Shown here one piece after another: positions 8,099 to 18,597 of a stretch of 64,000 nt of DNA. The stretch is from NCBI RefSeq assembly GCF_030142075.1, contig NZ_CP126241.1, positions 1,674,001 to 1,738,000 of the forward strand, given 5' to 3'. A program made the translations under genes and the position numbers. The stretch is from Arthrobacter sp. zg-Y20 (lineage in GTDB: Bacteria; Actinomycetota; Actinomycetes; Actinomycetales; Micrococcaceae). The notes beneath the pieces are model-generated. The model was not told the origin of the DNA, did no database searches, and saw only the letters and a program-made list of their open reading frames with translations. Every line of letters begins with the position of its first letter. Positions within the stretch are counted from its first letter, which is position 1.

Positions 8099-9346
8099 AT
8101 GAAGGTTTCGCGAAAATGGATTGTGATCCTCTGCTGGCTCACCGTGGTGTTCGAGGGATTCGACCTCGTGGCCCTGGGCGCCTCCATTCCCACTCTGCTG
8201 GACACCAGGCACGCCGGTATTGATGCGGGCGGAGCTACCTTCGTGGCCACCATTTCGCTGGTGGGTGTGGGGATAGGCGCTGCGCTGAGCGGGCCCATCT
8301 CGGACCGCTTCGGCCGCCGCCTGCCGCTGATCGCGTGCGTAGTGGTGTTCTCCGTCTTCACCCTGATCTTCCCGCTGATGCCCACCGTTGCCCTGATGGG
8401 GCTGCTGCGCTTCCTGGCCGGACTGGGGCTGGGCGGGTGCATGCCGGTGGCGGTGACCATCATGCAGGAAACCGCCCGCGCCAACGGCAAGGCCCAGTCC
8501 AGCACGCTCACCATGACCGGCTACCACGTAGGCGCCGTGGCCGCGTCGGTTACGGCCTTGCTGGTGGGGCAGCGGTGGGAATGGCTCTTCTATACCGGCG
8601 GGATCCTCGGCCTGCTCGCCTCCCTGCTGCTGTGGTCGAAGCTGCCCGAAACCTCTCCCGTGATCGAGGCGCGCAAATCCGCGGACACGGAGGTCCCGAA
8701 GGTGCATGTCCGGGACGTGCTCCGCGGGCGGTACGTGCGCATCACCCTGGGGCTCTGGGTTGCTGCCTTTATGGGCCTGCTGCTGGTTTACGGACTGAAC
8801 ACCTGGCTGCCACAGCTGATGCGCGAGGCCGGCTACGCCGTCGCTGATTCGCTGGTGCTGCTGCTGGTCCTGAACCTCGGCGCGATCGCCGGCCTGCTGG
8901 TGGGCGGCGGCGTTGCCGACCGGCGCGGGGTGAAGGGAACCACCATGTTCTGGTTCGGTGCCGCGGCCGTGCTGCTGGCGGTGCTGAGCATCCGGATCCA
9001 GGACCAGCTGCTGCTGAACGGCGTAGTGTTCGTGACGGGTTTCTTTGTCTTCTGCGCCCAGGTGCTCGTCTACGGGTTTGTGGGCTACCTCTACCCGCGG
9101 CACATCGTCGCCTCCGGGATGGGCTTCGTGTCCGGCGTTGGCCGGCTGGGGGCCATTGCCGGGCCGTGGATTACCGGTTTGCTGGTGGTTGCCGGGATCG
9201 CCTATCCGTTCGGGTTCTACGTCTTCGCGGCAGCGGCCGTGCTGGGCGTAGCGGCGGTGGCCGTCATCCCGCGGCCGCGGGAGTCCACGCCGGAGGCAGC
9301 GGACTCGGTACCTCCGGGGTCCGGCAAACCGGTGCCGCTGGGCTGA
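8099..9346 (+). CDS. MFS transporter, aromatic acid:H+ symporter (AAHS) type
   Basis: A 415-residue, 12-helix major facilitator. It opens with the AAHS motif FEGFDLVALGASIPTLL in helix 1, where the Asp is needed for aromatic acid uptake. The MFS loop motif GPISDRFGRRLPL joins helices 2 and 3, and the second-half loop GVADRRGVKG is present. AAGGAA precedes ATG 8099. The gene lies 30 bases upstream of a benzoylformate decarboxylase in the same direction, so the substrate is probably an aromatic acid such as benzoylformate, mandelate or benzoate. The substrate assignment is inference from this pairing. Confidence 0.87.
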   Translation: MKVSRKWIVILCWLTVVFEGFDLVALGASIPTLLDTRHAGIDAGGATFVATISLVGVGIGAALSGPISDRFGRRLPLIACVVVFSVFTLIFPLMPTVALMGLLRFLAGLGLGGCMPVAVTIMQETARANGKAQSSTLTMTGYHVGAVAASVTALLVGQRWEWLFYTGGILGLLASLLLWSKLPETSPVIEARKSADTEVPKVHVRDVLRGRYVRITLGLWVAAFMGLLLVYGLNTWLPQLMREAGYAVADSLVLLLVLNLGAIAGLLVGGGVADRRGVKGTTMFWFGAAAVLLAVLSIRIQDQLLLNGVVFVTGFFVFCAQVLVYGFVGYLYPRHIVASGMGFVSGVGRLGAIAGPWITGLLVVAGIAYPFGFYVFAAAAVLGVAAVAVIPRPRESTPEAADSVPPGSGKPVPLG

Positions 9347-10972
<1,626 letters not shown>

Positions 10973-11083
10973 CCGGCGGACTCGAAGTCGGAATACTGCT
11001 GGGGAGAGGCCGTCCCATGGTTGCCTCGGCGAGTTGCGGCAGAGCCTATACAGCTGTGCCCGGCGGGCGTAGCGTCCATCAGC

Positions 11084-11623
11084 GTGAGTGAAATTCCGCT
11101 GCCGCTGCGTCTGGCTAGGGCCGTGGGCGCCAGCCCGGTCTCGGAACGCGTTGCCGCCGCGCAGGAGTTCCTCTACAAACCGGTGCTCGAGTGGGCGCGG
11201 AAAAGCCCGTTCCATACCGGCGTCCTGGGTCACTCGATCCATCCGCCGCTCACCGATCTGACGCTTGGCTGCTGGGGCAGCGCGTCCATCCTCGATCTGG
11301 CCGGCGGAGTCCAGTCACGGCACGGTGCCACCGTCCTGCTGGGCGCGGGGCTGGCCGCGGCGGTACCCACCGCTATCGCCGGTGCGAGCGACTGGGCGGG
11401 AATGACCGGCGACGCGCGTCGGATCGGCGCGGTTCACGCGCTCGGTACGGATGTGGCGGTGTTTGCCAACGCCGGATCCCTCATCGCCAGGACACGGGGG
11501 TGGCACGGGCTGGGTGTGGCCCTGGCCCTTGCGGGCAATGCGGTTCTGACGGGTTCCGGCTTCTTGGGCGGGCACCTCGCGCTCAACCGTGGAACGGCTC
11601 GCCGGGAACCGGCTGAGGCTTAA
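11084..11623 (+). CDS. DUF2231-like membrane protein
   Basis: About 179 residues with an N-terminal amphipathic part (RLARAVGASPVSERVAAAQEFL) and four hydrophobic helices. FHTGVLGHSIHPPLTDLTLG carries the histidine/proline signature of DUF2231-type proteins, often predicted to bind haem or act with Rieske-type redox proteins. AIAGASDWAGMTGDARRIGAVHAL is also typical. The GTG at 11084 is chosen because the codons before it look non-coding, but the open frame runs from 11021 and no clear ribosome-binding site decides. It is convergent with the alpha/beta hydrolase, 24 bases away. Confidence 0.66.
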   Translation: MSEIPLPLRLARAVGASPVSERVAAAQEFLYKPVLEWARKSPFHTGVLGHSIHPPLTDLTLGCWGSASILDLAGGVQSRHGATVLLGAGLAAAVPTAIAGASDWAGMTGDARRIGAVHALGTDVAVFANAGSLIARTRGWHGLGVALALAGNAVLTGSGFLGGHLALNRGTARREPAEA

Positions 11624-11647
11624 CGGTTTTTGGGCGGGGCCGCGTCC

Positions 11648-12442
11648 TCAAGCGAGGGAACCCAGGAACGCCGTCGTGTCCGCCGCGACCTGTTGCGGGC
11701 ATTCCCACAAAACCAGGTGCGCGGCGTCGGGATAGATCTTCAGTTCCGCGCCCTCAATGCGGGTGGCCAGGGTGTCTTGGTCCGCGCGGGGCAGCAGCTC
11801 GTCCTGTCCACCCCACAGGATTAGCGTCGGAACCTCGATGGTTCCCGTTTCGGTGGGCGGCACGGCCGTGTACAGGCCGCGCAGGCTCAGCTTCCACGCG
11901 TGGGCGGGCATCTTGACGCCGTCGCGCACCCGGTCCTCGATGAACCACGGGGGAACCTCTTGGATTAACGGAAACCAGCCGAGGAAACCGCGCACCCAGT
12001 CTTCGCCGACGGGATCTGTCAGGCCGTCGACGTCGTCGGCGAACCCGGGCCGGCCCTGCAGGGTCAAGGGGGCGCCCACCAGCACGAGTGCCGCCACCCG
12101 GTCGGGGTGATCGACGGCCAGCTGCTGGGCCACATAGCCGCCGCTGGATGAGCCAAGGACCGACGCCGTAGAAACCCCGAGGGCGTCCAGAACTGCGGCG
12201 GCATCCGCTGCCTGTTCCGCCAGCGAGTACCCGTCCTGCGGTTTGTCCGCATCGCCCTGGCCGCGGAGGTCCGGGGCATAGACCCGGAAGTCGGCCAGCC
12301 CGGGCAGCAGCCGGTCGAAGCTCCGGCGGGATTCGGCCCATGCGTGCAGCAGCAGTAGCGGTGGTGCATCCGCGTCGCCTCGGACCAGGCACGGCACCGT
12401 GATGCCGGTGTGGAGCGGGAGATTCCGGACTTCGGATTCCAT
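11648..12442 (-). CDS. Alpha/beta hydrolase fold protein
   Basis: A 264-residue hydrolase of typical length. Oxyanion region LLLLHAWAESRRSFDRLL, strand/loop YAPDLRGQGDADKP, nucleophile elbow VLGSSSGGYVA (Ser), acid in LILWGGQDELLPRAD and histidine in YPDAAHLVLWECP complete the Ser-Asp-His triad. No cofactor or signal peptide is seen. The closest well-known relatives by motif are 3-oxoadipate enol-lactonase/haloperoxidase-like esterases, but the real substrate is unknown. It is the last ordinary GC-rich gene before the AT-richer island. Confidence 0.82.
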   Translation of the reverse strand: MESEVRNLPLHTGITVPCLVRGDADAPPLLLLHAWAESRRSFDRLLPGLADFRVYAPDLRGQGDADKPQDGYSLAEQAADAAAVLDALGVSTASVLGSSSGGYVAQQLAVDHPDRVAALVLVGAPLTLQGRPGFADDVDGLTDPVGEDWVRGFLGWFPLIQEVPPWFIEDRVRDGVKMPAHAWKLSLRGLYTAVPPTETGTIEVPTLILWGGQDELLPRADQDTLATRIEGAELKIYPDAAHLVLWECPQQVAADTTAFLGSLA

Positions 12443-13000
12443 GGTTCAGGGTACGCCGCACCTTAGTGCGGGTTCGAGAGGCACGAGGGTCCCGGTGCCA
12501 AGGAAAGCTCACCGCCATGCCACTGCCCTGCCCAAGCACACTGAGCTCGATAGGTCTAAGAATTGACAACAATCCTCCCCGCGGATGCGCCAAAGTCGAA
12601 GTGGGCGGCCTGCTCGGGACTTGTGTCGCTCACAGACCCACAGACAGACCGCGAACTCTGCCGACAGCAGGGTTGTATCCAGCTAATCCTAAGCCGTGCT
12701 TAGAAGCCCAACATCGTCGAGCCTGGTCGCCCATGTCGACCAGGCTCGACGATGTCAAACCCCCTTAGACTGCAGATAGTATGCCGAGAGACCAGCAGCC
12801 AGACTAATCAGCGGGTGTCGAGCCACTGTTTGCCCAGCCAGCTTGGAGGTCTGTCCGTGGGGATGCTTCCGTTCTCTCCGGGAGTTGTTTACGGACGTTC
12901 ATAATCTCGCCCCTGCCCTCCATCTGGAGGGTCCCATTGGGGGATGAGACGCAGAAAAGAGCAGAACATAGAACCAGCTGCGCTTGTCGTGACTGCTCTA
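12443..13000. other. 558-base stretch without a convincing gene, GC transition into the AT-rich island
   Basis: No reading frame with coding character is seen on either strand. The only open frame of note (12466-12768, plus) has biased, low-complexity translation and no ribosome-binding site. Base composition shifts from GC-rich (left) to mixed. The stretch holds a perfect 19-base palindrome at 12711-12755 and no tRNA, integrase or direct-repeat attachment site that I can see. Confidence 0.5.
12711..12755. repeat. Perfect 19-bp inverted repeat with 7-base loop
   Basis: ACATCGTCGAGCCTGGTCG (12711-12729), loop CCCATGT, and the exact complement at 12737-12755. No T-run follows on either strand, so it is not a canonical terminator. 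Its core (tcgaccaggctcgac) resembles REP-type palindromes of actinobacteria. It sits at the left edge of the AT-rich island. Confidence 0.75.
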
Positions 13001-15199
13001 CTAGCTCACCAGGTCCCAGAGAACATCACCGGATTGCTTCTGTTTCTCGACGATTAGATTCATGCGTTTCGTGTGTTTCCGTTGTGGCGAGTAAACCCAT
13101 CCAGAGTCACCTTTTCGTTTGGTCACAATCCCTTCTCGTAACATGAACGCGATAGCCTCTTCTGCAGCCCCAGAATCCCAATAGGCCTCAGCCCCACGCA
13201 AGAGAGCTTCCTCCTTTCTTCCGGACCCCCGCTGGAAGAACAGCTTCTTGAGGAGTGCGAGTAGTGTCTTCTGAGAGTTGCTCAGATTGAGTCCACTGAT
13301 GCTCGCTGTAGTTAGGGCATATCGATAGTCACTCACTACACAATTGTGACCGAACATTTCCGGAAGCTCATTTCTGGCGCTTACCCCGTCGACCACCTCG
13401 ATAATACAATCGTCGATGAATACTTCGTTAAACGCCGAATCCTCAATGACCAACAAACGGAAGTCAATATTGAGCAAGGTTAGGCGGGAAACAGTAGAAC
13501 TTGAGAAATTAAGCTCAACGATAGAAGCGTCATCAACTATCAAATTCTCGAAGTCGCATACGTTGTGTGCCAGAACCTTCGCAGCAACGTAATCAGCAGC
13601 GATTTGATGGTTGCCGTAGTTTGTACACTGTTTCAAGTACTTGAGGGCAGAGTTGTCGCTCGGGACCTTATGGGCCAGTGTTCGAAGACCGAAGTCATTG
13701 AGGGGCTGACGCCACCTCTGTGCTAGAACATCCTTATCTGCCGTAGATATAGCTATATGAGTAGCCAAGCCTCTTAGCCCATTCTTGGCGTACTCATCGA
13801 TGAAGATTCGGTCTGATCCGCCTGAGCCAACTCGTCCTAAATATGGCAAACGCTGGAGCAAAACGGCAGACTCGTCGATGGGTGTTGTACCAGTTACTTG
13901 GTAGAAAGCGTTATTAATCTGTTCAGGCGTTAGAGACTCAGCAGAGTCCGTCTGAAGTCGAGATTCTTGCGCTAGATGTAGTAGAATGCGCTTGATAGTT
14001 TCTGAATCGAGCGCAGCATGTATGCGAGTTTCCCTCTTACATATTGCGTCGAGTACACTTTCGAAGAATTCAACCTCGCCATTTGCCTGGTCGTCCAGCA
14101 GCTTCAAGTCGGCTACGTCGAGTTTCGCCAAAAGCTGGCACACCAGCGGTTTACGGGGAAGCCAATCAGGCAACGTTGCGTTACTGGAGGTGCGGGACAG
14201 GTATGCCTTGGCTTCCTCCCGTGTAAATTCTTCGGGGCAACGAAGTATGGTGCAAGTATTTGAATTCAAGCCCAAGCACATGAGCATTTCTACTTCCGAA
14301 GAAAAGTAGTGTTCGCGACCTGTGATGAGAAGGCCTGCGCCGCTCAGATTCTCGATGAGATCTCGAACCCCCTGCAGACTCGCGCGGCGTATATATTCAA
14401 GGCGCGATGCTTCGCCCGACCAGGACTGGGACCCAATTTCATCAAAGCCATCTAGCAAAACAGGGTGGTTCCCAGATCTGACGCTCTTGAGGACGCTCCC
14501 CGCATATTCTTCCATGCCGAGGTCCTCCAAGTGGCCCCGGACAATACCGCTCATCTTCTTGATACCCCAGTTATCACGAAGATTGATGGCCATTGGTGAA
14601 AAGAGTTCATCGGCTAAGGAAAGCTGGTGGAATGTCTCTTGAACGCAACGAGATTTGCCAGTCCCAAACTCTCCTAGTAAAACGATTTGACGGCCTGATG
14701 CTACGGCTTTGGTTATATCGCTTACGGAGTACTTTTTGCCTTTGTTGTCCACGTATGATATCGGAGTATAGGCGCTATCGTCAGGGGTGCCGGAGTCGGG
14801 GATTACAGCGCTGCCGAACGGTTGTTTCGGCCTCTCGTTCAAATATTGTTTCGAACCTAGATAGGTATTCGAAAAGCTCTCGAGAGTATGATGTTTGACT
14901 CTTGATGCAGCTGCAGTTACGTGTAATGAAGGATGGCCGCTACTTTCTGTTACAAAGTAGCATTCGGCATAAATGCCCTCACCCAGGAGGACTTGCTTAA
15001 CGTTGACCAGCTTCGCGAGGTCGGTACGGAGCTTTGCCAGTGTACTGCTCTTGGAAACTTCGATAAGGACCCAATGGTCTTCTCTGAGTTCAATAACACC
15101 ATCGATCTGGACGCCGTGTACCAGTTGGCTCCTGCAGGGCAGCGACCACTTTGCTTCCGCGATGGAGCGGACTTTCTCTTCCAGCTGACTCCAGTTAAT
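13001..15199 (-). CDS. STAND/NACHT ATPase with N-terminal PD-(D/E)XK-like domain; start codon unclear
   Basis: Numbering is from ATT 15199. Domains: (1) ~1-115, PD-(D/E)XK-like, with VHGVQIDGVIELREDHWVLI then EVSKSSTLAKLRTDL. Asp33 and Glu47 fit; Lys50 is one place later than in a standard E-x-K. (2) ~165-430, NACHT-type ATPase: Walker A GEFGTGKS (176-183), Walker B PVLLDGFDEIG (Asp250), sensor-like LLITGREHYF. (3) ~540-610, degenerate pentapeptide/beta-helix-like repeats. (4) ~625-732, winged-helix-like end. The family is known from anti-phage and nucleic-acid sensing STAND proteins; a defence role here is inference. The frame is open from stop 15218-15220, but the first ATG/GTG/TTG is TTG 14842, inside the conserved region. 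ATT 15199, seven bases after GGGGG, or a lost base in that G-run (which would join ATG 15238) could explain it. It is much AT-richer than its neighbours. Confidence 0.75.
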   Translation of the reverse strand: MNWSQLEEKVRSIAEAKWSLPCRSQLVHGVQIDGVIELREDHWVLIEVSKSSTLAKLRTDLAKLVNVKQVLLGEGIYAECYFVTESSGHPSLHVTAAASRVKHHTLESFSNTYLGSKQYLNERPKQPFGSAVIPDSGTPDDSAYTPISYVDNKGKKYSVSDITKAVASGRQIVLLGEFGTGKSRCVQETFHQLSLADELFSPMAINLRDNWGIKKMSGIVRGHLEDLGMEEYAGSVLKSVRSGNHPVLLDGFDEIGSQSWSGEASRLEYIRRASLQGVRDLIENLSGAGLLITGREHYFSSEVEMLMCLGLNSNTCTILRCPEEFTREEAKAYLSRTSSNATLPDWLPRKPLVCQLLAKLDVADLKLLDDQANGEVEFFESVLDAICKRETRIHAALDSETIKRILLHLAQESRLQTDSAESLTPEQINNAFYQVTGTTPIDESAVLLQRLPYLGRVGSGGSDRIFIDEYAKNGLRGLATHIAISTADKDVLAQRWRQPLNDFGLRTLAHKVPSDNSALKYLKQCTNYGNHQIAADYVAAKVLAHNVCDFENLIVDDASIVELNFSSSTVSRLTLLNIDFRLLVIEDSAFNEVFIDDCIIEVVDGVSARNELPEMFGHNCVVSDYRYALTTASISGLNLSNSQKTLLALLKKLFFQRGSGRKEEALLRGAEAYWDSGAAEEAIAFMLREGIVTKRKGDSGWVYSPQRKHTKRMNLIVEKQKQSGDVLWDLVS

Positions 15200-15473
15200 T
15201 TTTGAACCCCCGTGCTTTCACTGCCGCATTTCGGCATATTGGGTTGAAGACTACTCGAGGTTGTCTGAGGTGGGAGGGATATGCGCGAAGTTCCCGCAGG
15301 GAGGAAGTTGATGTTCAGCGGTTGTATTGCCCGTCATGATGGCTCGAAGGGGCTCGGTTGGGGACCGGGAAGATCGATGCCGGGTTTTGTTATCCCACGG
15401 ATCGTCGCCTCATAAGGCGGCACCACCCCGTCACACCACGCCCCACGATTCCGCCCCACCGGGCGCCACAGCG

Positions 15474-15479
15474 TACCCT
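15474..15479 (+). promoter_or_regulatory. Putative leaderless -10 element of hisE (TACCCT-N7-GTG)
   Basis: TACCCT ends seven bases before the hisE GTG at 15487, the spacing of actinobacterial leaderless transcripts. No Shine-Dalgarno sequence lies between. No clear -35 box is seen. The rest of 15241-15473 shows no gene. Confidence 0.4.
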
Positions 15480-15486
15480 TGGCACT

Positions 15487-15750
15487 GTGAAAACCTTCGA
15501 AGACCTCTTTGCCGAGCTGAGCCAGAAAGTTCAGGACCGCCCCGCCGGGTCACGCACCGTGGCCGAATTCGAGTCGGGCGTGCATGGCATCGGTAAGAAG
15601 GTTGTTGAGGAGGCCGCCGAAGTGTGGATGGCCGCCGAATACGAATCCGATGCCGAATGCGCCGAAGAAATCTCCCAGCTGCTCTACCACCTCCAGGTCC
15701 TCATGCTCGCCAAAGGCCTGAGCCTGCAGGACGTCTACAAGCATCTCTAG
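15487..15750 (+). CDS. hisE: Phosphoribosyl-ATP pyrophosphatase
   Basis: 87 residues, the usual length of HisE. It starts [15 protein letters not shown] and carries the metal-binding acidic helix [19 protein letters not shown] and [20 protein letters not shown]. It hydrolyses phosphoribosyl-ATP to phosphoribosyl-AMP, step 2 of histidine synthesis, in the cytosol. GTG 15487 is chosen since it matches the family N-terminus. hisG follows 93 bases on and hisF is third, but the fused or adjacent hisI common elsewhere is 25 kb away. Confidence 0.93.
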   Translation: MKTFEDLFAELSQKVQDRPAGSRTVAEFESGVHGIGKKVVEEAAEVWMAAEYESDAECAEEISQLLYHLQVLMLAKGLSLQDVYKHL

Positions 15751-15843
15751 CCACGCGCCTCTCAGCGTGTGGCCCGCCGGTTGAACTACTCCCTGCGCAG
15801 TAACAAACCCGCAGCAACAAACTTCCAGCGAAAGATGCTTCCC

Positions 15844-16686
15844 ATGCTCCGTGTAGCCGTACCCAACAAGGGTGCCCTGTCCGAATCCGCCTCCGCCATG
15901 CTCAACGAGGCGGGCTACCGCCAGCGCCGCGACACCCGCGAACTGGTCATGGTGGACCCCGACAACGACGTCGAATTCTTCTTCCTCCGGCCCCGCGACA
16001 TCGCCGTGTACGTGGGTGCCGGAACGCTCGACGTCGGCCTCACCGGCCGCGACCTGTTCCTGGACGCCCAGGTGGACGCCGAGGAACTTCTGAGCCTCGG
16101 CTTCGGCGCCTCCACCTTCCGCTTCGCCGGCCCGGTGGGGGACTTCACTTCCATCGACCAGCTTGAAGGCAAGCGCCTGGCCACCAGCTACGACGGCCTG
16201 CTGCGCTCCTACCTGACCGAACGCGGCATCAACGCCTCCGTGGTCCGGCTCGACGGCGCCGTGGAATCCTCCGTACGCCTCGGCGTCGCGGACGCGATTG
16301 CCGACGTCGTTGAAACCGGCACCACCCTGCGCGCCGCAGGAATGGAAATCTTCGGCGAACCGATCCTGAAATCCGAAGCCGTGCTGATCGGCCGGCCAGG
16401 CGCCAACCCCGCCGGCGTCGACGTGCTGATCCGCCGCCTGCGCGGTGTGCTGGTGGCCCGGCAGTACGTGATGATGGACTACGACGTCCGCAAGGACCTG
16501 GTGGAGCAGGCCGCCGCCCTGACCCCGGGCCTGGAATCGCCCACCGTGTCCCCGCTGCAGAACAGCGACTGGGTGGCCGTCCGCTCCATGATTCGGAAGT
16601 CCGAAACCAACCGCATCATGGACGAGCTCTACGACATAGGCGCCCGCGCCATCCTGGTCAGCAGCATCCACGCCTGCCGGATCTAG
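15844..16686 (+). CDS. hisG: ATP phosphoribosyltransferase (long form)
   Basis: 280 residues. [25 protein letters not shown] begins the catalytic domain. [12 protein letters not shown] and the PRPP-binding segment [21 protein letters not shown] follow. The last ~75 residues ([19 protein letters not shown]) form the histidine-sensing ACT-like domain of long HisG proteins, so no HisZ is needed. It catalyses the first, feedback-inhibited step of histidine synthesis. ATG 15844 gives the family start; ATG 15835 (three codons longer) is possible. It is 12 bases before hisF. Confidence 0.95.
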   Translation: MLRVAVPNKGALSESASAMLNEAGYRQRRDTRELVMVDPDNDVEFFFLRPRDIAVYVGAGTLDVGLTGRDLFLDAQVDAEELLSLGFGASTFRFAGPVGDFTSIDQLEGKRLATSYDGLLRSYLTERGINASVVRLDGAVESSVRLGVADAIADVVETGTTLRAAGMEIFGEPILKSEAVLIGRPGANPAGVDVLIRRLRGVLVARQYVMMDYDVRKDLVEQAAALTPGLESPTVSPLQNSDWVAVRSMIRKSETNRIMDELYDIGARAILVSSIHACRI

Positions 16687-16698
16687 GGGGAGAACACC

Positions 16699-17469
16699 AT
16701 GAGTGTTGCCATCCGCGTCATTCCCTGCCTGGACGTCGACGCCGGCCGGGTGGTCAAGGGCATTAACTTCGAAGGCCTGCGCGACGCCGGGGACCCGGTG
16801 GAACTTGCGCACCGGTACGACAAGGCCGGCGCCGACGAGCTGACCTTCCTGGATGTCACCGCGTCCTCGGGCAACCGGGACACCACGTTCGACGTCGTCG
16901 CGCGCACCGCCGAAGAGGTCTTCATTCCGCTGACCGTCGGCGGGGGAGTGCGCTCCATTGCCGACGTGGACCGGCTGCTGCGCTACGGCGCGGACAAGGC
17001 CTCCATCAACACCGCCGCCGTCGCCCGCCCGGACGTGATCGACGAGATCACCCGGCACTTCGGCTCACAGGTGCTGGTGCTCTCCGTGGACGCACGCCGC
17101 ACGCACGACGGCGCCACGCCGTCGGGCTTTGAAGTCACCACCCACGGCGGGCGCACGGGCACCGGGATCGACGCCGTTGCCTGGGCGAAGGAGGCCGCGG
17201 ACCGCGGCGTGGGGGAGATCCTGCTGAACTCCATCGACGCCGACGGCACCCGCGAGGGTTTCGACATCGAAATGATCAAGGCCGTCCGCGCCGCCGTGGA
17301 CGTGCCGCTGATCGCCTCCGGCGGGGCCGGTAAGCCCGAGCACTTCCCGGCAGCCGTGATAGCCGGGGCCGACGCCGTCCTGGCCGCCTCGGTGTTCCAC
17401 TTCGGCCCGGATGACGCCATCCACCAGGTGAAGCAGGCCATCCGCGACGCCGGGTTCGACGTCCGCTAG
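16699..17469 (+). CDS. hisF: Imidazole glycerol phosphate synthase cyclase subunit
   Basis: 256 residues, a full (beta/alpha)8 barrel. The catalytic Asp in [15 protein letters not shown] and the second in LSVDARR are present, as are the phosphate-binding loops [12 protein letters not shown] and [13 protein letters not shown]. With HisH glutaminase it makes imidazole glycerol phosphate and AICAR. AGGGGGAG precedes ATG 16699. HisH, HisA/PriA and HisI are not adjacent. A GC-rich imperfect dyad (17477-17483 with 17515-17521) after the gene may end the his transcript, and unrelated accessory genes begin there. Confidence 0.95.
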   Translation: MSVAIRVIPCLDVDAGRVVKGINFEGLRDAGDPVELAHRYDKAGADELTFLDVTASSGNRDTTFDVVARTAEEVFIPLTVGGGVRSIADVDRLLRYGADKASINTAAVARPDVIDEITRHFGSQVLVLSVDARRTHDGATPSGFEVTTHGGRTGTGIDAVAWAKEAADRGVGEILLNSIDADGTREGFDIEMIKAVRAAVDVPLIASGGAGKPEHFPAAVIAGADAVLAASVFHFGPDDAIHQVKQAIRDAGFDVR

Positions 17470-17576
17470 CTGCTGCCCCTCACAGCCTCCCCGGCCACAC
17501 CGGCAGGCCCGGCCGTGAGGGCGCGCTGGGCTGCGCTCGGCTAGGAACGCAGACGGATGTGGCATGCTTCCGTCTC

Positions 17577-18062
17577 ATGACTATGCCAACACGCGTCCGA
17601 CGCGCCGAAGTAAGCGATCTGCCCTTTATCCTGCGTCAAGAGCGCGAATACATGGAGACCATCGAGCCGCATGCGCTTCTGGGGTGGATGAGCGTTCTCG
17701 ACCAGAACCTGGAACTCTGGATCGATTGCCTTCCCTCCACGCTCTTCTGCCTTGATGCAGAAGGTCACCCGCTCGGGTATGTGATGGGGAGCCTCGACGG
17801 CGACACCGCAACACTGGTCTCGATCAGTGTCCTCGGAAGCCATCGCCGCCAAGGACTCGGCAGGGTCCTTCTGGATGCGTTCGAGCAGAGCGCCGTTCCC
17901 AGCGGAGCCCGCGTTGTGGAACTCGGTGTTTTCCGAAGCAACCAGGCCCATCTGCTGTACCGGGCCGCGGGTTACGAAGCCACGGGTCAAGACGGTGAGT
18001 ATGTGCTGTTCAGCAAGACGCTCAGCCCCGTTGCAGGGGATGACCGGGCATTGTTGGGCTGA
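17577..18062 (+). CDS. GNAT-family N-acetyltransferase
   Basis: 161 residues. The acetyl-CoA pyrophosphate loop is SHRRQGLGRVLLDAFE (the Q/RxxGxG/A signature). The preceding strand is TLVSISVLGS, and the downstream motif VVELGVFRSNQAHLLYRAAGYE is the usual GNAT strand 5/helix 4. Substrate unknown: small molecule, peptide or protein N-terminus are all possible. ATG 17577 is preferred over GTG 17559. It stands alone, convergent with the GIY-YIG-like gene. Confidence 0.82.
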   Translation: MTMPTRVRRAEVSDLPFILRQEREYMETIEPHALLGWMSVLDQNLELWIDCLPSTLFCLDAEGHPLGYVMGSLDGDTATLVSISVLGSHRRQGLGRVLLDAFEQSAVPSGARVVELGVFRSNQAHLLYRAAGYEATGQDGEYVLFSKTLSPVAGDDRALLG

Positions 18063-18102
18063 ACGCCCGGCAGGGAGGTTCCCCTGCCAAACGGTGGTTC
18101 TT

Positions 18103-18597
18103 CTAGGCGCGGGCCGGAACGAGGTTGGCGAAGGGCAGCCGGCCATACTGGTGGGTGAACTGCTGCTGACACTCCGCGAGAGCGGCGTTGAGCTCTTCCG
18201 GCGGCAGTTCCTTCCAGGCCACCAGAAGATCCTCTGCATCGACCAGCTGCCAGACCAGCCGGCCGTCCCAGTGGCCCGGCGGCTTCCCCCTGCCGAAGTC
18301 CACGAATTCCTTGATCTGCCGCCGCAGGCCGCGGTTGCCCTGGCTGCCGGCCCCGGCCTTGCCGAAGAAGAGGATGTCCGCCTCCGCCACCCACTCGGCG
18401 GCAAGTTCATCCCGGGATAGGGACGGCTTCTTCTTCTTGAACACCCCGGCCGTGCTCTCCTTGAGGAACCGCGGTTCAAACCCGTCGGGGCGCACGACGG
18501 CGAAGATCCCCTGGCGCTGCGGGATCCGGTTGAAGTCGAGGTTGTCGATGGGCCGGAAGCCGGTGAAGCCGTTGGCCTTGAGTGATTTCTTGTTCAA
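18103..18597 (-). CDS. GIY-YIG-like nuclease-fold protein of unknown role
   Basis: About 164 residues. The arrangement QGIFAVVRPDG, then ADILFFGKAGAG and RRQIKEFVDFGRGK, followed by HWDGRLVWQL and the C-terminal ALAECQQQFTHQYGRLPFANL, matches stand-alone GIY-YIG-superfamily proteins of bacteria. GIF and FFG stand for the two signature triads. The catalytic Arg is plausible in RRQIKEF. The glutamate is not certain. TTG 18597 with AAGGAA nine bases upstream is preferred; ATG 18714 would add 39 Arg-rich residues that do not look coding. DNA cleavage is inferred from fold only. Confidence 0.6.
   Translation of the reverse strand: MNKKSLKANGFTGFRPIDNLDFNRIPQRQGIFAVVRPDGFEPRFLKESTAGVFKKKKPSLSRDELAAEWVAEADILFFGKAGAGSQGNRGLRRQIKEFVDFGRGKPPGHWDGRLVWQLVDAEDLLVAWKELPPEELNAALAECQQQFTHQYGRLPFANLVPARA

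Noticed and set aside
12466-12768. 100-codon plus-strand frame in the spacer before the island
   Set aside because: No ribosome-binding site, Pro/Arg-rich translation, and it runs through the palindrome at 12711-12755.
14933-15237. Short frames on the plus (14933-15205) and minus (14950-15237) strands at the 5' end of the STAND gene
   Set aside because: The third frame, in phase with the ATPase, carries the PD-(D/E)XK-like sequence. The other two lose sense there, although ATG 15238 may still matter as a frameshifted start.
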